This document shows, piece after piece, positions 48,601 to 57,660 of a stretch of 60,562 nt of DNA. The DNA is from Elusimicrobiota bacterium (GTDB lineage Bacteria; Elusimicrobiota; Elusimicrobia; UBA1565; UBA9628). The first letter of the stretch is position 1. Every line of letters begins with the position of its first letter. Under the pieces are notes generated by a model that was given only the letters and a program-made list of their open reading frames with translations, searched no databases and was not told the origin of the DNA. The position numbers and the translations under genes were made by a program. The DNA lies in NCBI GenBank assembly GCA_027327915.1, contig DAHVWT010000005.1, positions 1 through 60,562 of the forward strand, read 5' to 3'.

Positions 48601-49189
48601 GGAACTCTCCGCCCAGGCGACCGCCAACCCCGTGAGGGTCTGCGGCCTCATCCGCCAAATCAAGAGGATGACGACCAAGGACCGGGGGGCGCCGTGGGCG
48701 CGCGCCGTCATCGAAGACGCGACGGGTGAAATGCCGATTCTCGTCTTTCCGAAGGCCTACGCCGCCGGCCTGGGACAGAAGCTCAAGGGCGGCGCGATCG
48801 TCGCCGTCTCGGGACGCCTGAGCCTGCGCAACTCCGCGGAGGATTCCCCGCCCGAGCTCATCGCCGAGGATCTCTGCGAGATCGACGAGGCCATGTCGCG
48901 CTTCGCCCGGAAGCTGCGGATTCTTCTTGAGGGCCCCGCCCCGGACGCGGACGCCTTCGCGAGGCTTAAATCTCTCTTCGAGTCCCACCCCGGATCCTGC
49001 GCGGTCATCTTGGAACGGGAGCTCGGCCCCGAGCGCCTGCGTCTCGACCTCGAGGAAGGCGTGCGCTTGACCCCTAATTTGTTAAAATCCGTCGAGTCCC
49101 TCTTCGGGAAAAATTCATGGCGGATCGAAAGCGCATTCTCATCGCCGACGACGACCCCGATCTCCTCGACCTCCTCAAATTCGACCTGA
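45626..49189 (+). CDS. dnaE: DNA polymerase III subunit alpha
   Basis: PHP domain [87 protein letters not shown]. Confidence 0.98.
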   Translation: [1187 protein letters not shown]

Positions 49190-49530
49190 GCCACCAGGGC
49201 TACGAGGTTCTCGTCGCCACCAACGGCAAGGACGCCCTCGCCATCTCGCTGTCCGACCACGAAATCGACGTCGCCCTCCTCGACGTGATGATGCCCTACA
49301 TCGACGGCTACCACGTCGCCTACGAGATCACCTCGAAACTGGGCCCCAAGGCCCCGCGGATCGTCATCATGACGAGCCGCGACACCGAACGGGAAAAGGG
49401 CGTCGCCGCCATGAGCGGAGCCATCGACTTCATCCAAAAACCCTTCGACATCGCCGATCTTCACAAGCGGCTGGCTAACGAGTTCGAGCAGCGCCCCCAG
49501 GACGCGACTGGAGGCTCCGGCTCCGAATGA
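49117..49530 (+). CDS. Single-domain response regulator
   Basis: ILIADDDPDLLDLL, VALLDVMMPYIDG, IQKPFD. Confidence 0.92.
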   Translation: MADRKRILIADDDPDLLDLLKFDLSHQGYEVLVATNGKDALAISLSDHEIDVALLDVMMPYIDGYHVAYEITSKLGPKAPRIVIMTSRDTEREKGVAAMSGAIDFIQKPFDIADLHKRLANEFEQRPQDATGGSGSE

Positions 49531-49572
49531 TTTGTTATAATTTTCAAGCATTTTAACTTAGCCGGAGGCCTC

Positions 49573-49983
49573 ATGACGGACCGAAAGCGCATCCTTGTGG
49601 CGGACGACGACGCTGACCTGCTTGATTTCCTCAAAGCCGACTTGACCCGCGCCGGCTATGATGTTGCGACGGTCGACAACGGGCGCGACGCCTTGGCCGC
49701 CATTTTGTCCGAGAGCGCGCCTGATCTTGTCTTATTGGACGTGATGCTCCCCTATGTCGACGGCTACCATGTCTCGCAGGAAGCGGTTTCGAAGCTCGGG
49801 GACAAGACGCCCCCCATCATGATCCTGAGCTGCCGTGATGCCGGCCGGGAAAAAGGAATCGCCCTCATGAGCGGCGCGAGCGACTTCGTTCAGAAGCCCT
49901 TCGACATCGACGAGCTTCGAGAGCGGGTCGCGCGCCTCCTGGACGGGGCAGAGGACGGCCAAGGGGGCCGCCCTTCCGAGTGA
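49573..49983 (+). CDS. Single-domain response regulator (paralogue of 49117-49530)
   Basis: ILVADDDADLLDFL, LVLLDVMLPYVDG, VQKPFD. Confidence 0.92.
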   Translation: MTDRKRILVADDDADLLDFLKADLTRAGYDVATVDNGRDALAAILSESAPDLVLLDVMLPYVDGYHVSQEAVSKLGDKTPPIMILSCRDAGREKGIALMSGASDFVQKPFDIDELRERVARLLDGAEDGQGGRPSE

Positions 49984-50777
49984 CTCCTTCCTTCATCGCC
50001 CTTATGTGCCATCTTGCTCCTCTTCCGGCCCACGCCGCCGCTTTGGGTTCAAACGCCTCCTCGCAGTCCACGATCAAGATCAGCCCTAAGGAGAGCCCCG
50101 AAGACGAATCGAACTCCCTTTTCGACGCCCCCCTCTACGTCATCGACGCTCCGACCGGCCACGCCCTGGAGGCGGGGGACTTCGAGGTCCGGAGCCGCTT
50201 TTTTTCCGGCGGCGGCCTTCTCGAGTACGCCTACTTCGGCGTCCTCGACCGCCTCGACGTCGGCGCCTCTCTCAACGCCGACGGCGTCATCGGCGGAGGT
50301 CCGGCCCATCTGCAACCCCCCGAGGCCGAGCTCAAATGGGAGTTCTTCCAGGGGCGGCGCTACTGGCCTTCCATGGCGGTCGGCTACGACGGGCAGGGCT
50401 ACGACTACAATCTCAAGACGCAAAGCTACAACGAGCCCCGCCGCGGCGCCTATTTCGCTTTTTCCCAGATGCTTGGCCTTCCGGAATTGGTCCTCCACCC
50501 GTCCATCAGCGTCTCGGATTTCAACCAGAACGACGTCTCGGGCGCCCTGCCTCTGACGCTCGCCCTGGGGCATGTCGCCACCCTGATGGCGGAGTGGGAT
50601 CAGCTCGGCCCGGTCGACGAGAGCCGGTTCAACGCGGGGGTCCGCTTCCATATCACGCACGGCTTCGCCCTCGATTTCGACACGCGGGCCATCGGCCAAG
50701 GCGGAACCTTCTCGGACGGGACGTCCCGAGGCCCCGAGCGCATCGTCCAGCTTTTTTACAGGGGGGAATTGTTTTAA
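49980..50777 (+). CDS. Exported/outer-membrane hypothetical protein
   Basis: Short signal-like N-terminus; alternating aromatic pattern; overlaps RR stop by ATGA-type junction. Confidence 0.65.
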   Translation: MTPSFIALMCHLAPLPAHAAALGSNASSQSTIKISPKESPEDESNSLFDAPLYVIDAPTGHALEAGDFEVRSRFFSGGGLLEYAYFGVLDRLDVGASLNADGVIGGGPAHLQPPEAELKWEFFQGRRYWPSMAVGYDGQGYDYNLKTQSYNEPRRGAYFAFSQMLGLPELVLHPSISVSDFNQNDVSGALPLTLALGHVATLMAEWDQLGPVDESRFNAGVRFHITHGFALDFDTRAIGQGGTFSDGTSRGPERIVQLFYRGELF

Positions 50778-50794
50778 AACAAGGAGAATCCCGT

Positions 50795-51898
50795 ATGACG
50801 AAAACAGCGACGGCGGGCCCCAAGACCGATGCGCGGACGGCGGAGCGCGAGCATTTCCTGAATCTCACCCCGGGCAAGCTTTCGGGGCTTCGGCATGTCA
50901 CGGACGGCGGGCACCGCTTCAGGGTGCTGGCGCTCGACCAGTCGAATTCCTTCAAGAAAGCCCTGCGCAAGATGCACGAGCGGGCGGGCAAGCCCGCCGA
51001 ACCCTCTTATGAGGAGATCCGGGACGCCAAGCTCGCGATGGTCACGGCCCTGGGACCCGAGGCGAGCGCCGTGCTCCTGGACGTCAACTTCGGCGCCCGG
51101 CAGGCGCTCAACTCCCTGGCCCTCCCCCGAGAGGCGGGCCTCATCGTGCGCCTGGAGGCGTCGAAAGAGGCGGGACTTCCCTCCGACTACGAGCCCGGCT
51201 GGTCCGTCGAGAAGATCAAGCGCATGGGAGCCGCCGCCGTCAAGCTCCTCGTCTATCTCGATACCGAGGACCCCGCGAACGTCAAGCCTCAGATGGCTTT
51301 CGTCGAGCGGGTTTCTCGGGAATGCGCGGCCGCGGACATTCTTCTGATGACCGAGGAGCTCTCCTTCCCGCGCAAGGGGGAGGAAAAGTCATCGCCGAGC
51401 TACAAGGCCCGCAAGGTCAAGAACATCGTCGAGGCGACCCGGCTCATCGGCCCCTACACCGACATCCTCAAGCTCGAATTCCCGGGCTTCATGGGCGAGG
51501 AGAGCGCGTCGGCGGTCCAAGAGCGCCTGGCGCTCCTCAACGAGACCGCCATCCGGCCGTGGGTCCTCCTCTCGGCCGGAGAGAAGTTCGATCTCTTCGT
51601 CAAACAGACGGAGCTCGCCATGAAGGCCGGGGCCTCCGGCTACATGGCCGGACGCGCGATCTTCAACGAATACTTCGAGCAGGACACGCCGCAGAAGCGC
51701 GAGCTTTTCCTCGCGAAGGAAGCGACCGCGCGCATCCGGGCCCTCAACCGCATCGTGGACGAGAACGCCGCTCCGTGGATTCGCCGCGAGTCGATCGCCT
51801 CCCGGGATCTCGCCGCGCGCGTCTCGCCGGACTGGTATGGGGACGGCAAGGCCCGCCGCGCCCCCGAGCCGGCGACCTCGTCGTCGGCCGAGTATTGA
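50795..51898 (+). CDS. Tagatose-1,6-bisphosphate aldolase-like (LacD family) enzyme
   Basis: FRVLALDQSNSFKKAL, ADILLMTEELSFP, DILKLEFPG, SGYMAGRAIF; AAGGAG RBS. Confidence 0.8.
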   Translation: MTKTATAGPKTDARTAEREHFLNLTPGKLSGLRHVTDGGHRFRVLALDQSNSFKKALRKMHERAGKPAEPSYEEIRDAKLAMVTALGPEASAVLLDVNFGARQALNSLALPREAGLIVRLEASKEAGLPSDYEPGWSVEKIKRMGAAAVKLLVYLDTEDPANVKPQMAFVERVSRECAAADILLMTEELSFPRKGEEKSSPSYKARKVKNIVEATRLIGPYTDILKLEFPGFMGEESASAVQERLALLNETAIRPWVLLSAGEKFDLFVKQTELAMKAGASGYMAGRAIFNEYFEQDTPQKRELFLAKEATARIRALNRIVDENAAPWIRRESIASRDLAARVSPDWYGDGKARRAPEPATSSSAEY

Positions 51899-51900
51899 GG

Positions 51901-52956
51901 ATGCCTCGCCTCCTAGGCATCCTCACCGGGGGAGGAGACTGCCCCGGGCTCAACCCGGCCATCCGGGCCGTGGTTCTTCGCGCCGCGCGCCTGGGCTACG
52001 AATGCCTGGGGATCAAGGACGGCTGGAAAGGAATGATCGAGGGCGCGTCCGTCCCTCTCGGCCTCGCGGAGGTCGAAAACATCGTCGGGGCCGGCGGGAC
52101 GATCCTGGGGACCTCCCGGACGAACCCCTACAAGAAAGAAGGAGGCGTCGAGTCCGTCCTCGCGAATTTCCGCCAGCTGAACCTTGCGGCCGTGGTCGCC
52201 ATGGGCGGCGAGGACACCCTCGGCGTCGCCGCGCGGCTCCACGCCGAGAAAAAATTCCCCGTGGTGGGCGTCCCCAAAACCATGGACAACGACCTTTCCT
52301 CGACCGACTACACCTTCGGCTTCGACTCCGCGGCTTCCGTCGCCATGGACGCGGCGGAACGGCTCAAGGACACGGGACGCAGCCACCATCGCGTCATGGT
52401 TCTCGAGGTCATGGGACGCCACGCGGGCTGGGTGGCTCTCTACGCCGGCCTCGCCGCCGGCGCGGACGCCGTCTTGATCCCGGAGAAGCCCTACGACAAG
52501 GCGGCCCTCATCTCGGCGGTCAAGGCCGCCCACGACCGGAAAAGCTACGCCCTCGTCGTCACCTCGGAGGCGATCGACATGGGCCACGACGAGTCGGAAA
52601 AGCTCGATGAGTTCGGGCACATGATCCTGCGCGAGCGCGGGGTCGGCGAGAAGATCGCGAGGATCATCGAGGCGGCCACCGGCCTTGAAACCCGCGCCGC
52701 CGTCATCGGCCACATCCAGCGCGGCGGCCCCCCGACTCTTTTTGATCGCATCCTGGCGAGCCGCGCCGGCGCCGCGGCCGTCGACTTCGTCCACCATCAG
52801 AAATTCGGCCTGATGGCCTCCTTGCGAGGCGAGAAGATCGTGGGCGTCCCCCTCAAGGAAGCCTCCGGCGCCCTCAAGACGATTCCCCCCGATCTCGCGG
52901 GGCTTTTGGACACCTTCTGCCCCGCGGGCGCGGAAGCGGCGAGCGCCCATGTCTGA
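51901..52956 (+). CDS. 6-phosphofructokinase with PPi-type signature
   Basis: GILTGGGDCPGLNPAIR, AMGGEDTLG, GVPKTMDNDL, VMGRHAGWVAL. Confidence 0.93.
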   Translation: MPRLLGILTGGGDCPGLNPAIRAVVLRAARLGYECLGIKDGWKGMIEGASVPLGLAEVENIVGAGGTILGTSRTNPYKKEGGVESVLANFRQLNLAAVVAMGGEDTLGVAARLHAEKKFPVVGVPKTMDNDLSSTDYTFGFDSAASVAMDAAERLKDTGRSHHRVMVLEVMGRHAGWVALYAGLAAGADAVLIPEKPYDKAALISAVKAAHDRKSYALVVTSEAIDMGHDESEKLDEFGHMILRERGVGEKIARIIEAATGLETRAAVIGHIQRGGPPTLFDRILASRAGAAAVDFVHHQKFGLMASLRGEKIVGVPLKEASGALKTIPPDLAGLLDTFCPAGAEAASAHV

Positions 52957-53515
52957 CAACCGCTCCTTCGAACGCCGCACCGTCCTCGTCAAGCATGGGA
53001 TCCAGTTCAAATACATCGCCCTCATCTTCCTGAGCGTCCTCTGCGCGGCGCTTCTCGTGGGCTTCGAGGTCTATCACGCCTTCGCGAGCGTCCTCATGAG
53101 CGCGAGCCCGGAACTCCTCGTTCAAACGGACGCCTTCCAGTCGGTCCTGGTCGTCAAGATCGCGCTCTACCTGGCCCTCATCCTGTTCATCGCCCTCATG
53201 GTTTCCCATCGCATCGCGGGCCCCATCTACCGCTTCGAGAAAAGCGCCCAGATCATCTCGACGGGCGACCTGACTCACCGCGTGAGCCTGCGCACGGGAG
53301 ACGAGCTCACCGAGCTTCAAGAGGAGTTCAACGGCATGCTCGCGGGACTTCAAAGCCTCCTGCGTCGCGACCGGACTCTGGCCGCCGACTGCGCCCGCCG
53401 GGCCGCTCAACTATTGGAAGAGATCCCGCAAGGAGAGGACCAGCGCCGCCTGCGCGACGAGATCGCCGCTCTGCGGGACGACATCGGCCGGCTCACGCAG
53501 TCCTTTAAAATTTGA
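52949..53515 (+). CDS. Two-TM HAMP-domain protein without effector domain
   Basis: SHRIAGPIYRFEKSAQIISTGDLTHRVSLRTGDELTELQEEFNGML. Confidence 0.8.
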   Translation: MSDNRSFERRTVLVKHGIQFKYIALIFLSVLCAALLVGFEVYHAFASVLMSASPELLVQTDAFQSVLVVKIALYLALILFIALMVSHRIAGPIYRFEKSAQIISTGDLTHRVSLRTGDELTELQEEFNGMLAGLQSLLRRDRTLAADCARRAAQLLEEIPQGEDQRRLRDEIAALRDDIGRLTQSFKI

Positions 53516-54825
53516 GCTTCTCCACGGTCCGGTCCCGCTCCTTGCGCGCCGGAGCGGCCGGGGTTATCCTTTGTCTATCGTTGGCGGTTGTATGGGCCCA
53601 AATTCCGATCCGCATCATCACCCTCGAGGAAGCCGAGAAGCTCGCCCTCCTCAACGACTCCAAGCTCCTCTCGGCGGAACAAGACGAGCGGATCGCCGAG
53701 GAGCGCGTCAAGCAAGCCAAGTATCTCTTCCTGCCGGAATTGGGCATGCGAGGCGCGGCCACCAGCTATTCCTCCCAGTATCCCTTCGCGACCTCCGCCG
53801 AGTCCGGAAGCCTGCTGCTGTTTCCCAGGGGCTCCGCCTACGGGAACTCGGACGCCCTTTTCGCCGGGATGGGCTATCTCCACATGTCCCTCTATGAAGG
53901 CGGCCGGACCCTCAACACCTTGAAGCTCGCCGAAGCGGCCCTCAAGCAGGCCAAGACCAGGCTCGAATCGTCCCGCCGAGACATTGTTCTGGCCGTGCGC
54001 AGGGGCTTTTACCGGCTGCTGGCTCTCGAGGAAAAAGCGCGCGCGGCGCGGGAGGCCCTCAAGGAAGCGGAGACCATCGACAAGCGTGCGGCGATGGGGC
54101 CCGCGGATGAAATCGACGCGGAAGGGACCATCGAGCGCCTGCGCGAAAAGACGGAGGACGCCGCCCACCAGGAACGCCTGGAGCGCCTGTCTTTTCTCAA
54201 GGTTCTCAACCTCGAACTCGACACCCCCTTCGAGCTCAAGGGCCGACTCCAGGAGAATCCCGCCCCGCCCGAGATCAGCAAGGCCCTTCTCTGGGCGCTC
54301 GAATCCCGTCCGGAACTCCAGGCCGAAAGCTACAAAGCCCAGATGGACGTCATTTCGGTCAATCTCGCTCAGGCCCGCCGCAGCCCCACCGTCTTCCTAG
54401 ACGGCGATTACGGCGTCGTCAATCAATCCAACCAAATTCAAGCCATCACCCAGACCAACTGGGACGCGACCTTGGGCGTCAAAATCCCCATCGCCTACGA
54501 CTACCTAAGCCAGCTCAGCCAGAAAAGGGCCGAGCAGCGGCAAGGGGAGCTCAAGCGCTCGGAGCTCGAGGACCAAGTCCGGCTCGAGGTCCGCAACACT
54601 CACGAGAGCTTCTCCTATTGGCAAAAAGAAGTCCCGCGGATACGCGCCCGCTACGAGAAGATCGCCGCGGCCCTGCGCGCGCTCGCGCCGAAGCTCGGAG
54701 CTCTTCGCAGGCTTAAGGCGGTGGAAAGTCTCCTCGATCTCAAATTCTCGCTTCTTGACGCCCTGGCGGCGGCGACGACGGCGCGGGCGGAGCTGGCGCG
54801 GGCCGTCGGCCGGGAGATTCAATGA
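53512..54825 (+). CDS. TolC-family outer membrane efflux protein
   Basis: Signal peptide; ITLEEAEKLALLNDSKLLSAEQDERIAEERVKQAKYLFLPELG; helical OEP repeat structure. Confidence 0.82.
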   Translation: MSFSTVRSRSLRAGAAGVILCLSLAVVWAQIPIRIITLEEAEKLALLNDSKLLSAEQDERIAEERVKQAKYLFLPELGMRGAATSYSSQYPFATSAESGSLLLFPRGSAYGNSDALFAGMGYLHMSLYEGGRTLNTLKLAEAALKQAKTRLESSRRDIVLAVRRGFYRLLALEEKARAAREALKEAETIDKRAAMGPADEIDAEGTIERLREKTEDAAHQERLERLSFLKVLNLELDTPFELKGRLQENPAPPEISKALLWALESRPELQAESYKAQMDVISVNLAQARRSPTVFLDGDYGVVNQSNQIQAITQTNWDATLGVKIPIAYDYLSQLSQKRAEQRQGELKRSELEDQVRLEVRNTHESFSYWQKEVPRIRARYEKIAAALRALAPKLGALRRLKAVESLLDLKFSLLDALAAATTARAELARAVGREIQ

Positions 54826-55826
54826 GAGCCCCCGGCCGACGTCTCGCCGCCTTGGCCGCCGCGGCCGCTTTTGCAGCCCTTGCCGTCTCCGCCCCGGCCC
54901 AGCCGGACCTTTCCTCGGACGGCCTCCTTCGCGATCATCTCTGGTCGGAGCTCACGGCCCTTCCCAAAGGCCGCCGCCCCGTCGTGGGCCTGGCTCTCTC
55001 CGGAGGCGCGGCGCGGGCCGCGGCCCATACGGGAGTGCTCACCGTGCTGACCCGAGCCCGATTTCCGATCGACGTCGTCGCCGGGACGTCCATGGGGGCC
55101 ATCATCGGCGCGCTCTACGCGGCGGGGGATCCGCCGAGCCGGCTGCGGGCGATCATGCGGTCGATAACCATCGAGACCGGCACCAATTGGGGCGCCATGA
55201 GCCTGTTGCGGCTCGTCCTGGGGCAAAAGCCCCTGACCAACCGGAAAACCGAGGAGGCTCTTATCCGGGAGTTCGGCCCCAAGCGCTTCGAGGACCTCGC
55301 CAAGCCCTTCGCCTGCGTCGCGATGGACCTCGACTCGGGCGAGAAGATCATCTTCCGCGACGGCCCCGTCACGAGAGCCGTGCGCGCGAGTTCGAGCCTC
55401 CCCGGCATCATCGAGCCGGTCGAATATCGACAGCGCTTTCTCGTGGACGGCGGCGTCATCGACGATGTTCCCGTGGACGCCGCGAAGCTGCTCGGCGCCC
55501 AGTGGGTCCTGGCGAGCGTCACCGAGAGCGATTTCACCCGCTCCCGGCCTCGCACCGCCCTCCAGAGCCTTCAGCAGGTTCTCGACATACGCGGCTCGAT
55601 CCTCGCGCGCGAGCAGATCCAGGAGGCGAACTTCGTCATCGATTCCGCCGTGGGAGCCATCCCCTTTTACGACGCCTCCAAAATTCCCGAGGCGATCGAC
55701 GCCGGCATCGTCGCGGCCCAACAGCGGCTTCCGGCCGCCGAGGAGCGGCTCATCCTGTCGTCCTTGCCATGGCTCCTCAAGGACGCCGGCTCGGCGCCGC
55801 CGGCCGCCGAGATCGTCAGGAAATAG
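54822..55826 (+). CDS. Exported patatin-like phospholipase
   Basis: VGLALSGGAARAAAHTGVLTVL, VVAGTSMGAIIGALYAAG, VDGGVIDDVPVDAA. Confidence 0.9.
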   Translation: MRAPGRRLAALAAAAAFAALAVSAPAQPDLSSDGLLRDHLWSELTALPKGRRPVVGLALSGGAARAAAHTGVLTVLTRARFPIDVVAGTSMGAIIGALYAAGDPPSRLRAIMRSITIETGTNWGAMSLLRLVLGQKPLTNRKTEEALIREFGPKRFEDLAKPFACVAMDLDSGEKIIFRDGPVTRAVRASSSLPGIIEPVEYRQRFLVDGGVIDDVPVDAAKLLGAQWVLASVTESDFTRSRPRTALQSLQQVLDIRGSILAREQIQEANFVIDSAVGAIPFYDASKIPEAIDAGIVAAQQRLPAAEERLILSSLPWLLKDAGSAPPAAEIVRK

Positions 55827-55828
55827 AA

Positions 55829-56842
55829 ATGCGGACTTCCCTCGCCGATCAATCCCGCCCTTCCCTCCCTCCTCGAGGAGGCGCGTGGGGGTGGGGGGCG
55901 ATCGCGGCGATTGTCCTTTTATTCAACGCTTCCCCGGCCGCCGCGTTCTGGCCGCGGCGCGCGAGAGATCCCTTGAAGGACGTTGCCGCCCTTTTTGCCG
56001 CGAAGGACTACGAAGACGTCCTCAAGATCGTCACTCCCGGATTCATCGACAATCTCAAATCCAGGGATGCCGCCAAGGCGCAATGGTTTCGGGCCGAAAG
56101 CTTTGCGGAGTTGGGACGCTCCGCCCGGGCGCTGAGCGTCTTCGAGCTCGCCACCAAGCTCTACCCTCGCGATCAGAGGCTTCAACTCGGCTTCGCCGAG
56201 CTTCTGCGCGGCTCGGATCTCCCGGATCTGGCCCGGCCCGTGTTTGAAGGCGTCCTCAAGAACGCCCCCAACTCCGCCGAGGCGCGCCTGGGGCTGGCGA
56301 AAACGCAGCAGGCCCTTGGATATTACGGTCGCAGCGCCGACAATTGCCGCCTCGCCCTCAAAGACCCCTCCCAGGCTCGAAACCCCGATGTCTGGAGGCT
56401 CTACGCCGAGGTTCTCTCGGAATCGGGACGTTTCGATGAGGCGAAAGCGGCCGTTGAAAAGGCCCTGGCTCTCCGCCAGGACGCCTCCACGCTCCTCGAC
56501 CTGGCGCTCATCCAGCGCTCCCGCGGCCGCCTCCAAGAGGCCATCGCCGCCCTGCGGGAAGCCCGCGGGCGCCGGAACGCCGACCCCGCCCTGGGTCGGG
56601 CCCTGGGTCTCTGGCTGCTCGAGGACCACAAGGCGCCCGAGGCCCTCCGGGAAGCGCGAAAACTCCTCAAAACGGATCCGCGCGACTCCTTGGCCCTCTG
56701 GGTCGCCGCCATGGCGGATAAAAGCCTCGGACATCTCGGGGCGGCGCGCCGGGAGCTCCAGCTCGCCGCGTCCTTCGGCAAAAAGACGCCCTTTGTGGCC
56801 TCCATATCCAAAAAGATTCTTAAGGAGTGGGGCGACCGTTGA
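55829..56842 (+). CDS. Exported TPR-repeat protein
   Basis: Signal peptide; repeated helical TPR-like units. Confidence 0.82.
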   Translation: MRTSLADQSRPSLPPRGGAWGWGAIAAIVLLFNASPAAAFWPRRARDPLKDVAALFAAKDYEDVLKIVTPGFIDNLKSRDAAKAQWFRAESFAELGRSARALSVFELATKLYPRDQRLQLGFAELLRGSDLPDLARPVFEGVLKNAPNSAEARLGLAKTQQALGYYGRSADNCRLALKDPSQARNPDVWRLYAEVLSESGRFDEAKAAVEKALALRQDASTLLDLALIQRSRGRLQEAIAALREARGRRNADPALGRALGLWLLEDHKAPEALREARKLLKTDPRDSLALWVAAMADKSLGHLGAARRELQLAASFGKKTPFVASISKKILKEWGDR

Positions 56843-57660
56843 CACTGCGATTCGCCAAGATGTCCGGGGCCGGCAACGACTTCATCCTCCTCGACGCCGC
56901 CCTCCGGCAAAACGGACACCCCATTCCGGCGCGGTTGGGGCTCGCGGCCCTGGCGAAGCGGCTTTGCGACCGGCGCGAGGGAATCGGCGGGGATGGACTC
57001 ATCCATTTAAGCCTCAGCGGGCGCGGCGCGCCGCGCATGCGTTATTTCAACGCCGACGGCTCCGAGGCCTTCTGCGGCAACGGCGCGCGCTGCTCGGCGT
57101 GGTGGGCGCGCCAAAGCGGCCGCACGAAGACCCGCGAATTCACCCTGCTCACCCTGGCCGGAGAGCTGCGGGCCCGGATCGTGGGGCGCGAGCGCGTCGC
57201 GATCCGGATGCCCGTTGTCGGCGCCGTGTCCGGACCGCGCAACCTCTTGATCGGCGGCCGCCGCCTCGCGGTCTACTCGGTCAACACGGGAGTCCCCCAC
57301 GCGGTCGTCGAAGCCGCCGATTTGAGCCGGTTTCCCGTCCATGAGATCGGCCGCGCCCTCAGGCGCCATCCCCTGTTCAAGCCGGAGGGAACGAACGCCG
57401 ACTTCGTCGCCTTCGGACGCCGGGAAATCGCCTTGCGCACCTACGAGCGGGGCGTCGAGGACGAGACGCTCGCCTGCGGGACGGGCGCGGCCGCCGCGGC
57501 GCTGGTCGGTCTCCATCTCGAAAAATGCCGCCCCCCCGTCTCCGTCCGCGTCAAAAGCGGGGCCCGTCTTCGGGTCCATTTCGGGACAGAGGGCGATCCC
57601 GCCGCGTTGTGGCTTGAAGGCCCGGCGCGGACCGTTTATCAAGGAAGCATCCGCCTGTGA
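56827..57660 (+). CDS. dapF: Diaminopimelate epimerase
   Basis: FAKMSGAGNDFILLD, GGDGLIHL, YFNADGSEAFCGNGARC, VEDETLACGTGAAAAAL. Confidence 0.95.
   Translation: MGRPLTLRFAKMSGAGNDFILLDAALRQNGHPIPARLGLAALAKRLCDRREGIGGDGLIHLSLSGRGAPRMRYFNADGSEAFCGNGARCSAWWARQSGRTKTREFTLLTLAGELRARIVGRERVAIRMPVVGAVSGPRNLLIGGRRLAVYSVNTGVPHAVVEAADLSRFPVHEIGRALRRHPLFKPEGTNADFVAFGRREIALRTYERGVEDETLACGTGAAAAALVGLHLEKCRPPVSVRVKSGARLRVHFGTEGDPAALWLEGPARTVYQGSIRL

Noticed and set aside
45608-48988. 1126-aa ORF antisense to dnaE
   Set aside because: Shadow ORF caused by high GC and third-codon-position bias; the sense frame is unmistakable DnaE.
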